Assembly: GCA_913009655.1 (NCBI GenBank)
Contig: CAJVWI010000016.1
Span: 1 to 45,063 of the forward strand
DNA from: an uncultured Cryomorphaceae bacterium
GTDB taxonomy: Bacteria; Bacteroidota; Bacteroidia; Flavobacteriales; Schleiferiaceae
DNA length: 45,063 nt
Direction: 5' to 3'
Of this stretch, positions 33,630 through 43,550 are shown in pieces (within the stretch, counting starts at the first letter, position 1; every line of letters begins with the position of its first letter). A program made the translations under genes and the position numbers. The notes below the pieces were generated by a model. That model searched no databases. It was not told where the DNA came from and saw only the letters and a list, made by a program, of their open reading frames with translations.

Positions 33630-36469
33630 TGCTTAAAAATTTAATATTTATTACGATTTGTCTAACACTACCATCAACAGCCCAGACAGCTGTTAAGTCC
33701 TCTTTGAGCCACGAAGACTATGATTCTTGGGAAAGACTAAGTGATTATGGAATAAGTGATAATGGAAGATATGCCTATGCAACAATAAGCCCCCAGGTAG
33801 GTGACGGACGTTCTATTTTGTTTAACCTTCAAACAGGTGAGGAAATCGCGAGGTGGGAAAGGGCTTTTCGGTTAAAGTTTTTGCCTAACTCAGGATTTGT
33901 GATTTTTTCTGTTAAGCCCCCTTTTTTAGAAACTAGGTCCTTAAAATTGCGAAAGGTGAAGGATGAAAAAATGCTTCAAAACAAATGCGTTTTAGCTTCT
34001 TTAATTAATGATCAACTCATTGGTCTAGATACCCTAGGTTCTGCATCTAGATTTGAAATAGATTTTGGTAAAATGAAAACAGATATTGATATTTTTGCTA
34101 TTGAACGCCCTTCATTTAAAAAGGAAAAAGCTAAATTAAGTTTATATACTGTTCGGGTTAATGAATCAAAACAAAATTATCTAATAGACTCAAATTATAC
34201 CTGGGAAAATACTATTGATTGGGGTTTTTCTCAGAATAAGATTTCAAAAAGCGGATTATATGTTATCGTTGAAAATCCCGAGAGTAAAATGCAATCATTA
34301 CTTTATAATCCATTAAAAAAGGATTCTTTAATTGATGTTGGAGCCGCTTTTGAATCTATTGCTCTTGGGAATATAAAATCTCCCGAAATATCTGATCACA
34401 TATTTTATACAAAAAAAATAAGGGCCGCTGATGATTATACTTCACTCTGGCAAGCCGGATTCAACGGGAATAATAAGTTGTTTAGAAAGATGATAGCAGA
34501 AGTTAATTCTCCAGGACTTCCGCCAGGAAATTATCCTAGCTCAAAAGGTCAGATAAAAATTGATAATGAAGGTCTTTATTTTTATTACAACAGCTCTTTT
34601 AATCCGGTTGAGTGGGATGATAGCACCTCTTTAAAAGAGGAAAGGGCAGAATTAGATGTTTGGGCTTGGAATGAGGATCAGATCCAGACACAACAGGCAA
34701 GAAGGTTTAGACGTGAAAAACAACCTCAATATTTGGCCTTTTATTCGTTTGAGACTAATTATATCCGTTGTATTGGGACCCCTGAGTTTCCAAATGTAGT
34801 CTCTGATGAAAATCATAATTGGGCGGTAAGATATTCTCAAAAGCCTTATCAGAGGCAATATTCACATGATGTACAACTCCCTTATGATTTGGAATTCTTC
34901 TCATTAACCAATGGTGAGTCATTAAAAATTGGAGACTCATTGATTCTTGCCCGACCTCCAATAATGAGTCCTCATGGAGGTGCTATTGCATATTATCGAA
35001 TGGATAAGCGGTTTTGGGAAATAGCCTTCATTGATAATTCTTTATCTGGGGAAACTACTGTAAAAAGGGTTGAAGTTCCAATATCTAAACCTGTATGGAA
35101 TGAAGAGCACGATAGTCCCTCTTACCCATATCCATACGGTTCTCCAGGATGGTTATCATCTGGAGATTTTGTCGTTTATGACGCATATGATATTTGGCAA
35201 TTTAATCATAAAACCAGAGAGTTAGTAGATCTCACAAATTCTTATGGCCGTAATACTGAATCTCGAATGCGAGTTTTAAATTTAGAGCCTGAAATTGATG
35301 AGTATCTAAATATTAAAAAAGGTATCGATAACAACGACAGCACCATTACCATTCAAACTTTTCATGAGCCCTCAAAATCCTCAGGAATAATGATGCTTGA
35401 TTTAGAGAGTAAAAGGTATAAGACCTTGTCTTATGGCAACTTTAAGAACTCTCGCTTTCGCCGAGCGAAATATGCAAATTCCCTTTTGTTCTTGCAAGAA
35501 ACTGTTCAGTCATCTCCAAATTTATTCAGTTATAATCTAATTGAAGATTCAACTTTTGTGAGGAGAAATGAGTCTGTAAGGCTGACCAATTTGAATCCTC
35601 AGCAGGATAGCTTTATTTGGCCAAAAGTTGAAATGATCAACTACCGGGCTTTTGGAAAAAAAATGCAAGGATTACTTTATACTCCTGAAAACATAAGTTC
35701 AGATCAAAGTTTGCCAATGATTGTTTATTTCTATGAGTCTTATTCGGATAGGCTCCACGATTATAAAACACCCGCGCCTAGCGCTTCAACAATAAATGTT
35801 ACTTGGTTTGTCAGTAATGGCTATGCAGTCTTTATTCCAGATATTATTTACAAAGAAGGGCAGCCAGGAATGAGTGCTTTAAAGTGCGTTAATAATGGTG
35901 TTGATCGAGTGTTAAAAGTTCATAAAAAAATTGATCCTAAACGAATAGGAATCCAAGGTCAAAGTTGGGGCGGGTATCAAACCGCTTTCATCATTACTCG
36001 AACAGGTCGTTATGCATGCGCTATGGCTGGAGCACCAGTAAGCAATATGTTTTCTGCATATGGAGGAATTAGATATGGAACTGGCATGTCTCGACAATTT
36101 CAGTATGAAAAGACTCAAAGCCGAATTGGCGCAACTCCTTGGCGACGATTCGATTTGTATAAGAAAAATTCTCCTGTTTTCTTCGCGGACAAAGTAGAGA
36201 CGCCACTTATGATAATGCATAATGATAATGATGGAGCAGTCCCGTTTACGCAAGGTATAGAATTATTTATGGCATTACGTAGATTGCAAAAACCCGTTTG
36301 GATGTTAGTTTACAATGGCGAACAGCATAATTTAAAAAAGCGTTCTAATCGATTAGATTTGTCAAACCGTATGGGGCAATTTTTTGATCATTATTTGAAA
36401 AGCGCAATAAAGCCAGATTGGATGTCAAAAGGAAGACCTTTAACTGAGAAACCGATTCAAAAAAAATAA
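33629..36469 (+). CDS. Secreted S9-family (prolyl oligopeptidase-like) serine peptidase
   Basis: A 946-residue protein with a signal peptide (~1-18, ending STAQ). Residues ~25-640 form the beta-propeller that gates the active site and ~650-946 form the alpha/beta-hydrolase. The catalytic triad reads S779 (GIQGQSWGGYQTAF), D868 (HNDNDGAVPF) and H900 (NGEQHNLKK). These peptidases trim short peptides, and in Bacteroidota such enzymes are usually periplasmic. No T9SS tail is present. It is translationally coupled to YebC and followed 6 bases later by a rhodanese gene. Confidence 0.92.
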   Translation: MLKNLIFITICLTLPSTAQTAVKSSLSHEDYDSWERLSDYGISDNGRYAYATISPQVGDGRSILFNLQTGEEIARWERAFRLKFLPNSGFVIFSVKPPFLETRSLKLRKVKDEKMLQNKCVLASLINDQLIGLDTLGSASRFEIDFGKMKTDIDIFAIERPSFKKEKAKLSLYTVRVNESKQNYLIDSNYTWENTIDWGFSQNKISKSGLYVIVENPESKMQSLLYNPLKKDSLIDVGAAFESIALGNIKSPEISDHIFYTKKIRAADDYTSLWQAGFNGNNKLFRKMIAEVNSPGLPPGNYPSSKGQIKIDNEGLYFYYNSSFNPVEWDDSTSLKEERAELDVWAWNEDQIQTQQARRFRREKQPQYLAFYSFETNYIRCIGTPEFPNVVSDENHNWAVRYSQKPYQRQYSHDVQLPYDLEFFSLTNGESLKIGDSLILARPPIMSPHGGAIAYYRMDKRFWEIAFIDNSLSGETTVKRVEVPISKPVWNEEHDSPSYPYPYGSPGWLSSGDFVVYDAYDIWQFNHKTRELVDLTNSYGRNTESRMRVLNLEPEIDEYLNIKKGIDNNDSTITIQTFHEPSKSSGIMMLDLESKRYKTLSYGNFKNSRFRRAKYANSLLFLQETVQSSPNLFSYNLIEDSTFVRRNESVRLTNLNPQQDSFIWPKVEMINYRAFGKKMQGLLYTPENISSDQSLPMIVYFYESYSDRLHDYKTPAPSASTINVTWFVSNGYAVFIPDIIYKEGQPGMSALKCVNNGVDRVLKVHKKIDPKRIGIQGQSWGGYQTAFIITRTGRYACAMAGAPVSNMFSAYGGIRYGTGMSRQFQYEKTQSRIGATPWRRFDLYKKNSPVFFADKVETPLMIMHNDNDGAVPFTQGIELFMALRRLQKPVWMLVYNGEQHNLKKRSNRLDLSNRMGQFFDHYLKSAIKPDWMSKGRPLTEKPIQKK

Positions 36470-36475
36470 GTAAAT

Positions 36476-36754
36476 ATGAATATTGAAGAAGCAATAAATC
36501 ATCCTGATGCCACAATATTAGATGTTAGAAGAGAAGATGAATTTGAAGAAGGGCATGTTCCAAATTCAATAAATATCCCCCTTCATGATATTCCGGATAA
36601 TATTGATCTTGTCAAGACAATGTCAACTCCATTAGTTTTATGCTGTAAATCGGGAGGAAGAAGTGGTCAGGCTCTATTGTTTCTCAAGTCTCAGGGGTTG
36701 TCGGAATTACAAAATGGAGGTGGTTATACAGATGTTTTGAAACTCAAAAAATAA
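36476..36754 (+). CDS. Single-domain rhodanese, cytoplasmic
   Basis: A 92-residue rhodanese. It has the opening ATILDVRREDEFEEGHVPNSINIP and the active loop C57-KSGGRS, the persulfide-forming cysteine (preceded by C56). No signal peptide. Small rhodaneses carry sulfur for cofactor or tRNA thiolation or for detoxification; nothing here identifies the acceptor. Two bases separate it from a second rhodanese that is exported. Confidence 0.92.
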   Translation: MNIEEAINHPDATILDVRREDEFEEGHVPNSINIPLHDIPDNIDLVKTMSTPLVLCCKSGGRSGQALLFLKSQGLSELQNGGGYTDVLKLKK

Positions 36755-36756
36755 AT

Positions 36757-37221
36757 ATGCTCAACATTAAATTTTTAAAATTTAAAATTTCAATACTCTA
36801 TTTATTTAATCTATTGATTTGCGTATCTCTATTATGCTCGTGTAATTCATTTGATAGGGTCGACATAAATTCGGAAGTTAGAATTTCGGAGGAATTGACA
36901 CCATCTCAGTTCAAAATACATATTCAGGATAATTATTTAATCGATATCAGAACACCAGAGGAAGTAGATCAAGGAAGCATAGAAGGAGCAATAACGATAA
37001 ATTATTACGACGACGATTTTATTCAGCAATTTGATTCTTTGTTTGGTGATAATAAGTCTCAGGAGCTCTATCTGTATTGCCGTAGTGGGGGTCGTAGTTT
37101 CAAAGCTCTGAAAATGTTGAAGCAATATGGGTTTTCAAATGTTCACCATTTGAAAGGCGGCATAAAATCGTGGAATGCACCAAGTATAAGAAACGCTATG
37201 AAACAACTAAAAAAGGACTAG
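36757..37221 (+). CDS. Rhodanese-domain lipoprotein
   Basis: A 154-residue protein with a long hydrophobic leader and lipobox LCSC (C29), then a rhodanese domain (~50-150): NYLIDIRTPEEVDQGSIEGAITINY and active loop C108-RSGGRS. The catalytic cysteine is intact. It should sit in the periplasm, bound to a membrane. Having a cytoplasmic and an exported rhodanese side by side suggests sulfur handling in both compartments. Converges with the SPOR-like gene (9-base gap). Confidence 0.88.
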   Translation: MLNIKFLKFKISILYLFNLLICVSLLCSCNSFDRVDINSEVRISEELTPSQFKIHIQDNYLIDIRTPEEVDQGSIEGAITINYYDDDFIQQFDSLFGDNKSQELYLYCRSGGRSFKALKMLKQYGFSNVHHLKGGIKSWNAPSIRNAMKQLKKD

Positions 37222-37230
37222 TTTATCTAC

Positions 37231-37653
37231 TTACATGGGAGCGCGTACCACGAAAGATTGTGGATATTTTCTGCGCCATTTTTTTAATTTAAATTCTGCT
37301 GCGAGCTTGATGGAGAATAACCCTGCGGAAATTTTAAAATTGGGCTCATCAAAATGGAGCATCAGATTCGTAGAATCTAATAACTCATTATAAATTTTCA
37401 TTGCTTCTTTTCTGGTTCCGCTGAAAACCTGAATGGTATATCGTTCGATGTTCATAGATTGATCACGTGTTCCTTCTAAAGAAAGTTTTTTCACATGAGA
37501 ACTCCATGCTGAGTCCAATGCTGATCCTGAGATTATAGTGATGCTATCATTTATTTCCAGAACAAAAATTCTATCAATTTGCAAGGCACTTCCGTTTAAT
37601 GGAAACCATATCATAAAGTTGAAACAAAAGATGAAAATCGATAAATATGTCAT
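37231..37653 (-). CDS. Secreted SPOR-domain-like protein
   Basis: A 140-residue protein with an N-terminal signal or anchor sequence (~1-24). Residues ~70-138 read RYTIQVFSGTRKEAMKIYNELL...LHFDEPNFKISAGLFSIKLAAEFKLKKWRRKYPQSFVV, the pattern of a SPOR repeat domain (YxIQV-G; G-F--), which binds denuded glycan strands of peptidoglycan. It probably localises to the periplasm and may mark division sites. No catalytic part. Divergent from the ACIII operon. Confidence 0.72.
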   Translation of the reverse strand: MTYLSIFIFCFNFMIWFPLNGSALQIDRIFVLEINDSITIISGSALDSAWSSHVKKLSLEGTRDQSMNIERYTIQVFSGTRKEAMKIYNELLDSTNLMLHFDEPNFKISAGLFSIKLAAEFKLKKWRRKYPQSFVVRAPM

Positions 37654-37675
37654 GTAAATGCAAAGGTGCAGAAAA

Positions 37676-37692
37676 AATGAATATTATTCATT
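37676..37692. promoter_or_regulatory. Inverted repeat upstream of the ACIII operon
   Basis: AATGAAT-ATT-ATTCATT is a perfect dyad with 7-bp arms in the 37654-37785 region between the SPOR-like gene and actA. It is a candidate operator for either direction. Its AT-rich composition means chance is possible. Confidence 0.3.
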
Positions 37693-37758
37693 ATTTAGAA
37701 ACATTTTAAATTAGGAATACTGCATCGAATAAGCGCTATGCCTCAAGGGGTTGTTTTG

Positions 37759-37766
37759 TACTTTTG
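37759..37766 (+). promoter_or_regulatory. -7 element of the actA operon
   Basis: TACTTTTG matches TAnnTTTG. It lies 19 bases before the ATG at 37786 and inside the longest possible actA frame (from 37738), so the downstream start is preferred. No TTG occurs at the 21-base position. Confidence 0.45.
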
Positions 37767-37785
37767 TCTCACCCAAAAAGGGCTT

Positions 37786-39087
37786 ATGAATAGCTGTAGA
37801 ATGCACATGCGTATAGGTTTCTCGAACTCTCTCTTACTCCGATTATTGACTATTGTATTGACAATTAGCGCCTTATCAATTCCTGTGAGCGCAGAAGTCG
37901 ATGTTAATCTTGGTAAAAAGTTATTTAAATCTAACTGTGCTTCATGCCATAAGTTGGATAAAAAAATGATTGGTCCTGCTCTTTCTGGCGTTACTGCAAG
38001 GAGATCTGAGGAATGGTTACTAAAGTGGATTCGAAATAATGCTGAATTTAGAGCATCTGGAGATGCTGATGCTAAAGCAATTTTCGAAGAGTACAATGGA
38101 TCAGTAATGACGGCCTTTCCGGCTCTTTCTGATGATGATATAAAAAGCATTCTAGCATATACGGATGCGGTACCAGCAGTTGCGATTCCTAAAGAAGTTC
38201 CATTGCCCCAATCTGTTGCCGAACCTGTCAATGATTTATTCCTAATTTACGTATTGGGTGCATTCTTGATACTTTTTATTATTTTACTTCTTCGCATAAG
38301 AAATACTTTAAAACAAATTAATGGTGATAATTCTTCAACTGTTATTCAAGATTTCAATGCCTTAACTCAATGGCTGATCGGAAATAAGCGTTTCATGACT
38401 GGAGCTACAATTGTTGTAATTGTTGCATTTCTTTATCAAGTATTTTGGTTCTTAATGGGCATAGGTGTTGAAGCGAATTATCAACCAATTCAACCTATTG
38501 CTTTCAGTCATAAGATTCATGCTGGGGAAAACCAAGTTGACTGTAATTACTGTCATACTTCTGCACGTCAATCAAAACACTCTGGCATACCGTCAACAAA
38601 TGTCTGTATGAATTGCCATATGTATATCGATGGCACTGAAATTTTAAATGATGCAGGTCTCCCAAAATATGCAGGAGAGCGTTCACCGGAAATATCGAAA
38701 ATATATGCTGCAATTGGATGGGATGCAGATGAAAGATCTTACATTGAGGACTACGAGCAAAAGCCTGTAAGGTGGATTCGAATTCATAATTTGCCAGATC
38801 TAGTATACTTTAACCACGCTCAGCACGTAACTGCCGGTGGAGTGGAATGTCAAACATGCCATGGGCCAATACAGGAAATGGATGTTGTTTATCAATATTC
38901 ACAATTGACCATGGGCTGGTGTATAAATTGTCACCGTGAAACCGAGGTTAATACTGCGAATGGATATTATTCTGAGGAAAATAGTAATGGTCAAAGTATC
39001 AATGAACGCCTTGCAGCAAAGTTTCATGATGAAATCATTACTGTTGAAAAAATTGGAGGTCTAGAATGTGGTAAATGCCACTATTAA
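37786..39087 (+). CDS. actA: ActA, multihaem cytochrome c subunit of Alternative Complex III
   Basis: Subunit of the quinol:electron-acceptor oxidoreductase that replaces complex III. From the ATG at 37786 it has 433 residues; the frame opens at 37738, but a -7 promoter element lies in that part. A signal peptide ends near VSA (~36). An N-terminal monohaem cytochrome c domain follows (CASCH at 51-55, methionine ligand probably in VMTAFPAL). Two membrane helices come next (~155-180 and ~208-228), then a five-haem domain: CNYCH, CMNCH, CQTCH, CINCH and CGKCH. Six haem-binding motifs in all. It starts a tight operon with actB-F. Confidence 0.94.
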   Translation: MNSCRMHMRIGFSNSLLLRLLTIVLTISALSIPVSAEVDVNLGKKLFKSNCASCHKLDKKMIGPALSGVTARRSEEWLLKWIRNNAEFRASGDADAKAIFEEYNGSVMTAFPALSDDDIKSILAYTDAVPAVAIPKEVPLPQSVAEPVNDLFLIYVLGAFLILFIILLLRIRNTLKQINGDNSSTVIQDFNALTQWLIGNKRFMTGATIVVIVAFLYQVFWFLMGIGVEANYQPIQPIAFSHKIHAGENQVDCNYCHTSARQSKHSGIPSTNVCMNCHMYIDGTEILNDAGLPKYAGERSPEISKIYAAIGWDADERSYIEDYEQKPVRWIRIHNLPDLVYFNHAQHVTAGGVECQTCHGPIQEMDVVYQYSQLTMGWCINCHRETEVNTANGYYSEENSNGQSINERLAAKFHDEIITVEKIGGLECGKCHY

Positions 39088-39096
39088 TTTATTATC

Positions 39097-42000
39097 ATGG
39101 CTAAAGAGAAAGTATATTGGAAAGGGTTTGATCAACTTGCAAACACGGAGGTTTCAAAACGTCTGGCTGAAAATGAATTTTCTGAAGATATTCCTATTGA
39201 TCAGTTCTTAGGAGATGATAACCTTATGGCTAATTCATCAACTAGCCGTAGAGATTTTTTAAAATATTTAGGGTTTTCGACTGCAGCAGCAACTTTAGCT
39301 GCATGCGAGCAGCCAATAATTGAGAGTATTCCTTATGTGGTTAAGCCAGATAGATTAACTCCAGGGATGCCCACTTATTATGCTACGACTTATGTTGACG
39401 GTCAGGATTTTGCATCGATTTTAGTCAAAACACGCGAAGGTCGGCCTATAAAAATCGAGCCGGGTGATAAAACTCGTTTTAATTGGGGAACTAATGGAAG
39501 AGCTCAAGCCAGTGTTCTTTCTCTGTACGACTCTTCTAGATTAAGACGACCAATTAAGGACAATATAGAATCTGATTGGGCCACCATAAGTAGTGATTTA
39601 AAAAATGCTGTTGAAGAATCAGTGAATGATGGTAAGCAATTCATGTTACTTACTGGATCAATATTCAGTCCTTCTTTTAAGTTGGTCATTGAGGATCTAA
39701 GACAGACATATGCAAATTTTGTTCATGTGGAAATTGACGCAGTTTCATCTTCTGAAGTCTTAGATGTTTGGGAGGGTTTAACTGGTGTAAGGGCAATGCC
39801 AAGCATAGACATTACCGCTGCTAATTTAGTTGTCTCTTTCAATGAAGACTTTCTTTCCTCTGGAATACCTCAACAAGTAGCTTCAGATTATGCATCTCGC
39901 AGAAAGCCTGGCAAAGGGATGCTGCGTCATATACAGATTGAATCAAATCTGAGTTTAACTGGATCAAATGCAGATAAGCGTATTAAAATCAAACCTTCCC
40001 AAATAGGATTGTCATTATCTTATCTTCTAAATCAGGTTTCAGATTCAAATCATTCTGTTGGTAAAATTGATAAAGTTTTGAAAAACCAGCTCGATAGTGT
40101 TGCCAAAGAATTGATGTCATCAAATGGAAAATCAGTTGTTTTGGTTGGGGGTAACTCGGGAGCTAATGCATATTTGTCAGCGGCTTTGAATGCTGCATTA
40201 AAAAATATTGGTACTACAATTAGACCTGATAAACCTGTTTATTTAAGATCAGGTAATGATCGTGCTTTTGAAAATGCAATTTCGGACATGAATGCGGGTA
40301 GCGTTGGTACTTTAATAATTGCTGGGCCAAATCCTGTTTATAATAGAGTTGGTTTTGACTCTGCTTTGAAAAATGTTAATTATTCTCTGAGTTTAAACGA
40401 TCGTTTTGATGAGACTGCTGGTGCAACAACTTCGGCAGCACCTGTTCCGCATTATTTGGAGTCATGGGCTGATTATGTCCCCACCAATTTAGACTTTTCA
40501 GTTTCTCAACCAGTTATACGTCCTCTTTTTAATAGTAAGCCTACAATAGAAGTATTATCTGAATTATTGGGAAAAAATAAATCTGCTAAAGATTTAGTTA
40601 AGGAAAGTGTTTTGGCCCAAGGGTTGAATTGGTCTCAAACCTTACATGATGGCGGTGCTTCATTAAAAATTGATGCACGGATCCCATCCTTTACAGAAAT
40701 CTCAGAACGTACACTTGCGGGTGCAGAAATCGCAGTGGAAACTGCCGGCTCAGTGGACAGCGGTGCTATGGAATTATCATTATACCAAAAAACTGTTGGG
40801 GCTGGTTATCAATCAAATAACCCTTGGTTACACGAACTTCCAGATCCTATTTCAAGGGTTTGTTGGGATAACTATTTAACGATTTCTGCAGCTGATGCCC
40901 TGGGTATGGGGTTTGTTAATGAGACACAAAGTAATGGAGCTCTAGATGGTAGTCTAGCGAATATTCAGTCAGGCGAGCTCAGTTTAAATAATGTACCTGT
41001 ATTAATTCAACCAGGACAGGCTCCAGGTACAGTTGGTTTAGCTGTGGGGTATGGCAGGAGTCAAGTTGGAAAAGTTGCAGATGGACTTGGAGTAAATGCA
41101 TACAGTCTAAATCTTTTAAAAGGTTTTGGAGTTGTTAAAATAACTCCTGCTGAGGGGATGCATGAATTTGCCTCTACTCAATTAGGTAATACCATGATGG
41201 GACGTAAAATTGTTAATGAGGTATCATTATCTGATTTCATTAATGATCCCAAAGGCTCATCTTGGAATGAAAAGCCAACATACCATACCCTTGATGGTAC
41301 AGTAAGTGCTGATGAGGCAAACCTGTGGGAAAATCATGATCATGAAACCATGCACATGTGGAACATGAGTATTGATTTAAATAGTTGTCACGGTTGTGGA
41401 GCGTGCGTAATTGCCTGTCATATTGAAAATAATGTCCCAGTAGTGGGAAAAGAAGAGGTTCGCAATTTTAGAGATATGCACTGGTTGCGTATTGATAGAT
41501 ACTACTCATCTGATATGACGCCAGAACGTGCTGATATGGAAGATGTTGGTGTTGTAAAAAAATATGCTGAAATGGAAAAACCTGGAGTGAGTCCAGAGGT
41601 TGTTTTCCAACCAGTAATGTGTCAGCATTGTAACCATGCTCCTTGTGAGACTGTTTGCCCTGTTGGTGCCACAGTGCACTCCAGAGAAGGACTTAATCAT
41701 ATGGCATATAACCGTTGCATTGGTACTCGATATTGTGCCAATAACTGTCCATATAAGGTTAGAAGATTTAATTGGTTCAATTATCAAAAAAATGAGCAAT
41801 TCTCATCTGTAAATCCATCTCAAGATGACCTTGGGAGAATGGTTCTTAATCCCGATGTTACTGTTCGTTCAAGAGGAGTGATGGAAAAGTGCACGATGTG
41901 CATTCAGCGCATTCAATATGGTAAGCTAGAGGCGAAAAAAGCCGGAAAGCCAGTTAAAGATTCAGCAATTACTACAGCATGTGCTCAAGCATGTGATACT

Positions 42001-42144
42001 GGGGCAATTACATTTGGTGATGTAAATCTGCCTAATAGCGCTGTTCAAATTGCAAAAAATGATAGTCGATCGTACCATCTCCTTGAAGAGGTTGGTACTC
42101 AGCCTTCAGTATTTTATCAAACTAAAGTTCGAAATCGAGTTTAA
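39097..42144 (+). CDS. actB: ActB, fused molybdopterin-like and iron-sulfur subunit of Alternative Complex III
   Basis: A 1015-residue fusion. A ~48-residue lead precedes the Tat motif SRRDFLKYLGF (R51, R52), followed by a lipobox LAAC (C70). This suggests folded export by Tat and lipid anchoring. Residues ~75-720 resemble the molybdopterin-oxidoreductase fold, but ACIII members are known to lack the cofactor. Residues ~750-1000 are the ferredoxin-like domain with four cysteine clusters: C764-HG-C-GA-C-VIA-C; CQHCNHAPCETVC; CIGTRYCANNC; and CTMC...CAQAC. These hold the chain of Fe-S clusters leading to the haems. Nine bases follow actA. Confidence 0.95.
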   Translation: MAKEKVYWKGFDQLANTEVSKRLAENEFSEDIPIDQFLGDDNLMANSSTSRRDFLKYLGFSTAAATLAACEQPIIESIPYVVKPDRLTPGMPTYYATTYVDGQDFASILVKTREGRPIKIEPGDKTRFNWGTNGRAQASVLSLYDSSRLRRPIKDNIESDWATISSDLKNAVEESVNDGKQFMLLTGSIFSPSFKLVIEDLRQTYANFVHVEIDAVSSSEVLDVWEGLTGVRAMPSIDITAANLVVSFNEDFLSSGIPQQVASDYASRRKPGKGMLRHIQIESNLSLTGSNADKRIKIKPSQIGLSLSYLLNQVSDSNHSVGKIDKVLKNQLDSVAKELMSSNGKSVVLVGGNSGANAYLSAALNAALKNIGTTIRPDKPVYLRSGNDRAFENAISDMNAGSVGTLIIAGPNPVYNRVGFDSALKNVNYSLSLNDRFDETAGATTSAAPVPHYLESWADYVPTNLDFSVSQPVIRPLFNSKPTIEVLSELLGKNKSAKDLVKESVLAQGLNWSQTLHDGGASLKIDARIPSFTEISERTLAGAEIAVETAGSVDSGAMELSLYQKTVGAGYQSNNPWLHELPDPISRVCWDNYLTISAADALGMGFVNETQSNGALDGSLANIQSGELSLNNVPVLIQPGQAPGTVGLAVGYGRSQVGKVADGLGVNAYSLNLLKGFGVVKITPAEGMHEFASTQLGNTMMGRKIVNEVSLSDFINDPKGSSWNEKPTYHTLDGTVSADEANLWENHDHETMHMWNMSIDLNSCHGCGACVIACHIENNVPVVGKEEVRNFRDMHWLRIDRYYSSDMTPERADMEDVGVVKKYAEMEKPGVSPEVVFQPVMCQHCNHAPCETVCPVGATVHSREGLNHMAYNRCIGTRYCANNCPYKVRRFNWFNYQKNEQFSSVNPSQDDLGRMVLNPDVTVRSRGVMEKCTMCIQRIQYGKLEAKKAGKPVKDSAITTACAQACDTGAITFGDVNLPNSAVQIAKNDSRSYHLLEEVGTQPSVFYQTKVRNRV

Positions 42145-42161
42145 CGGAGAAATAGGGAATT

Positions 42162-43550
42162 ATGCATTATGAATCTAACGTCCGAGAGCCTCTAATATTA
42201 GGTGATAAATCTTACACGGATATCACCAATGACGTTGCTCGCCCTATAGAAACAAAAGCTCCAAGGTTATGGTGGATTGCTTTCTCAATAGCTTTAACTA
42301 TGATGCTATGGGGCTTTGGCTGTATTGCATACACTATAGGAACAGGAATTGGAGTTTGGGGTTTAAATAAGACTGTTGGATGGGCGTGGGACATAACAAA
42401 CTTTGTTTGGTGGGTAGGTATTGGCCATGCGGGTACGTTAATCTCAGCAGTTTTGCTTCTTTTCCGTCAAAAATGGCGGATGGCAATAAATCGTTCGGCA
42501 GAAGCAATGACAATATTTTCTGTTATTCAGGCAGGTTTATTTCCTCTAATTCATATGGGAAGGCTATGGCTTGCATACTGGGTATTCCCATTTCCAAATC
42601 AATATGGCTCTCTATGGGTTAATTTCAATTCTCCTTTGCTCTGGGATGTCTTTGCCATTTCAACATATTTGACGGTATCAACGGTTTTTTGGTATACAGG
42701 CCTTATCCCTGATTTTGCTATGATACGGGACAGAGCAATAAACCCTCTTCAGAAGCATATTTATCGAATTCTTTCTTTTGGTTGGGGAGGCAAGGCGAAA
42801 GCGTGGCAAAGATTTGAAGAGGTATCATTAGTTCTTGCTGGTTTGGCAACACCACTTGTTTTATCTGTACACACAATTGTTTCTATGGACTTTGCAACTT
42901 CAGTAATTCCCGGATGGCATACGACTATATTTCCGCCTTATTTTGTGGCTGGAGCAATTTTTTCCGGATTTGCAATGGTTCAAACTCTTCTTTTGATAGT
43001 CCGGAAAATTTTTAAAATGGAAGACTATATAACAATTCAACACATTGAGATGATGAATATTGTTATTATGGTAACTGGTTCAATTGTTGGAGTTGCATAC
43101 ATAACAGAGCTTTTTATTGCGTGGTATTCAGGAGTAGAGTATGAGCAATATGCATTTTTAAATAGGGCTACGGGTCCTTATTGGTGGGCTTATTGGTCCA
43201 TGATGACTTGCAATGTTTTTTCTCCTCAGTTTATGTGGATAAAACGTTTACGAACGAACCTTATTTTTACTTTCCTCATTTCTATTGTTGTAAATATCGG
43301 TATGTGGTTTGAAAGGTTCGTTATCATTGTAACTTCTCTGCACCGCGACTATCTACCCTCTTCGTGGGCAATGTTTTCGCCCACCTTTGTAGACATAGGA
43401 ATCTTTTTAGGCACTATAGGCTTTTTCTTTGTTTTGTTTTTGCTCTATGCTAGAACCTTCCCAGTTATCGCTCAGGCTGAATTGAAAACAATTTTAAAAT
43501 CTTCTGGGGATTCTCAGAAACAAAATCATGATCCAAATGGCGCACACTGA
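42162..43550 (+). CDS. actC: ActC, NrfD-like quinol-binding membrane subunit of Alternative Complex III
   Basis: A 462-residue integral membrane protein of the NrfD/PsrC family with about ten hydrophobic segments (first ~38-62, with WWIAFSIALTMMLWGFG). The HAGTLISAVLLLFRQKWR and HMGRLWLAYWVFPFPNQ regions are typical of ActC, whose conserved charged residues line the quinol site and proton path. No haem motifs. Its final 23 bases overlap actD, so the two are translationally coupled. Confidence 0.95.
   Translation: MHYESNVREPLILGDKSYTDITNDVARPIETKAPRLWWIAFSIALTMMLWGFGCIAYTIGTGIGVWGLNKTVGWAWDITNFVWWVGIGHAGTLISAVLLLFRQKWRMAINRSAEAMTIFSVIQAGLFPLIHMGRLWLAYWVFPFPNQYGSLWVNFNSPLLWDVFAISTYLTVSTVFWYTGLIPDFAMIRDRAINPLQKHIYRILSFGWGGKAKAWQRFEEVSLVLAGLATPLVLSVHTIVSMDFATSVIPGWHTTIFPPYFVAGAIFSGFAMVQTLLLIVRKIFKMEDYITIQHIEMMNIVIMVTGSIVGVAYITELFIAWYSGVEYEQYAFLNRATGPYWWAYWSMMTCNVFSPQFMWIKRLRTNLIFTFLISIVVNIGMWFERFVIIVTSLHRDYLPSSWAMFSPTFVDIGIFLGTIGFFFVLFLLYARTFPVIAQAELKTILKSSGDSQKQNHDPNGAH

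Noticed and set aside
37743-38231. 162-codon minus-strand frame opposite actA
   Set aside because: It overlaps the haem-binding region of actA antisense, starts within the coding region and has no recognisable domain.
39097-42144. ActB as a molybdenum-dependent oxidoreductase such as a nitrate or polysulfide reductase
   Set aside because: Gene order actABCDEF and the fused Fe-S C-terminus fix it as ACIII, whose B subunit is known to lack the molybdopterin cofactor.
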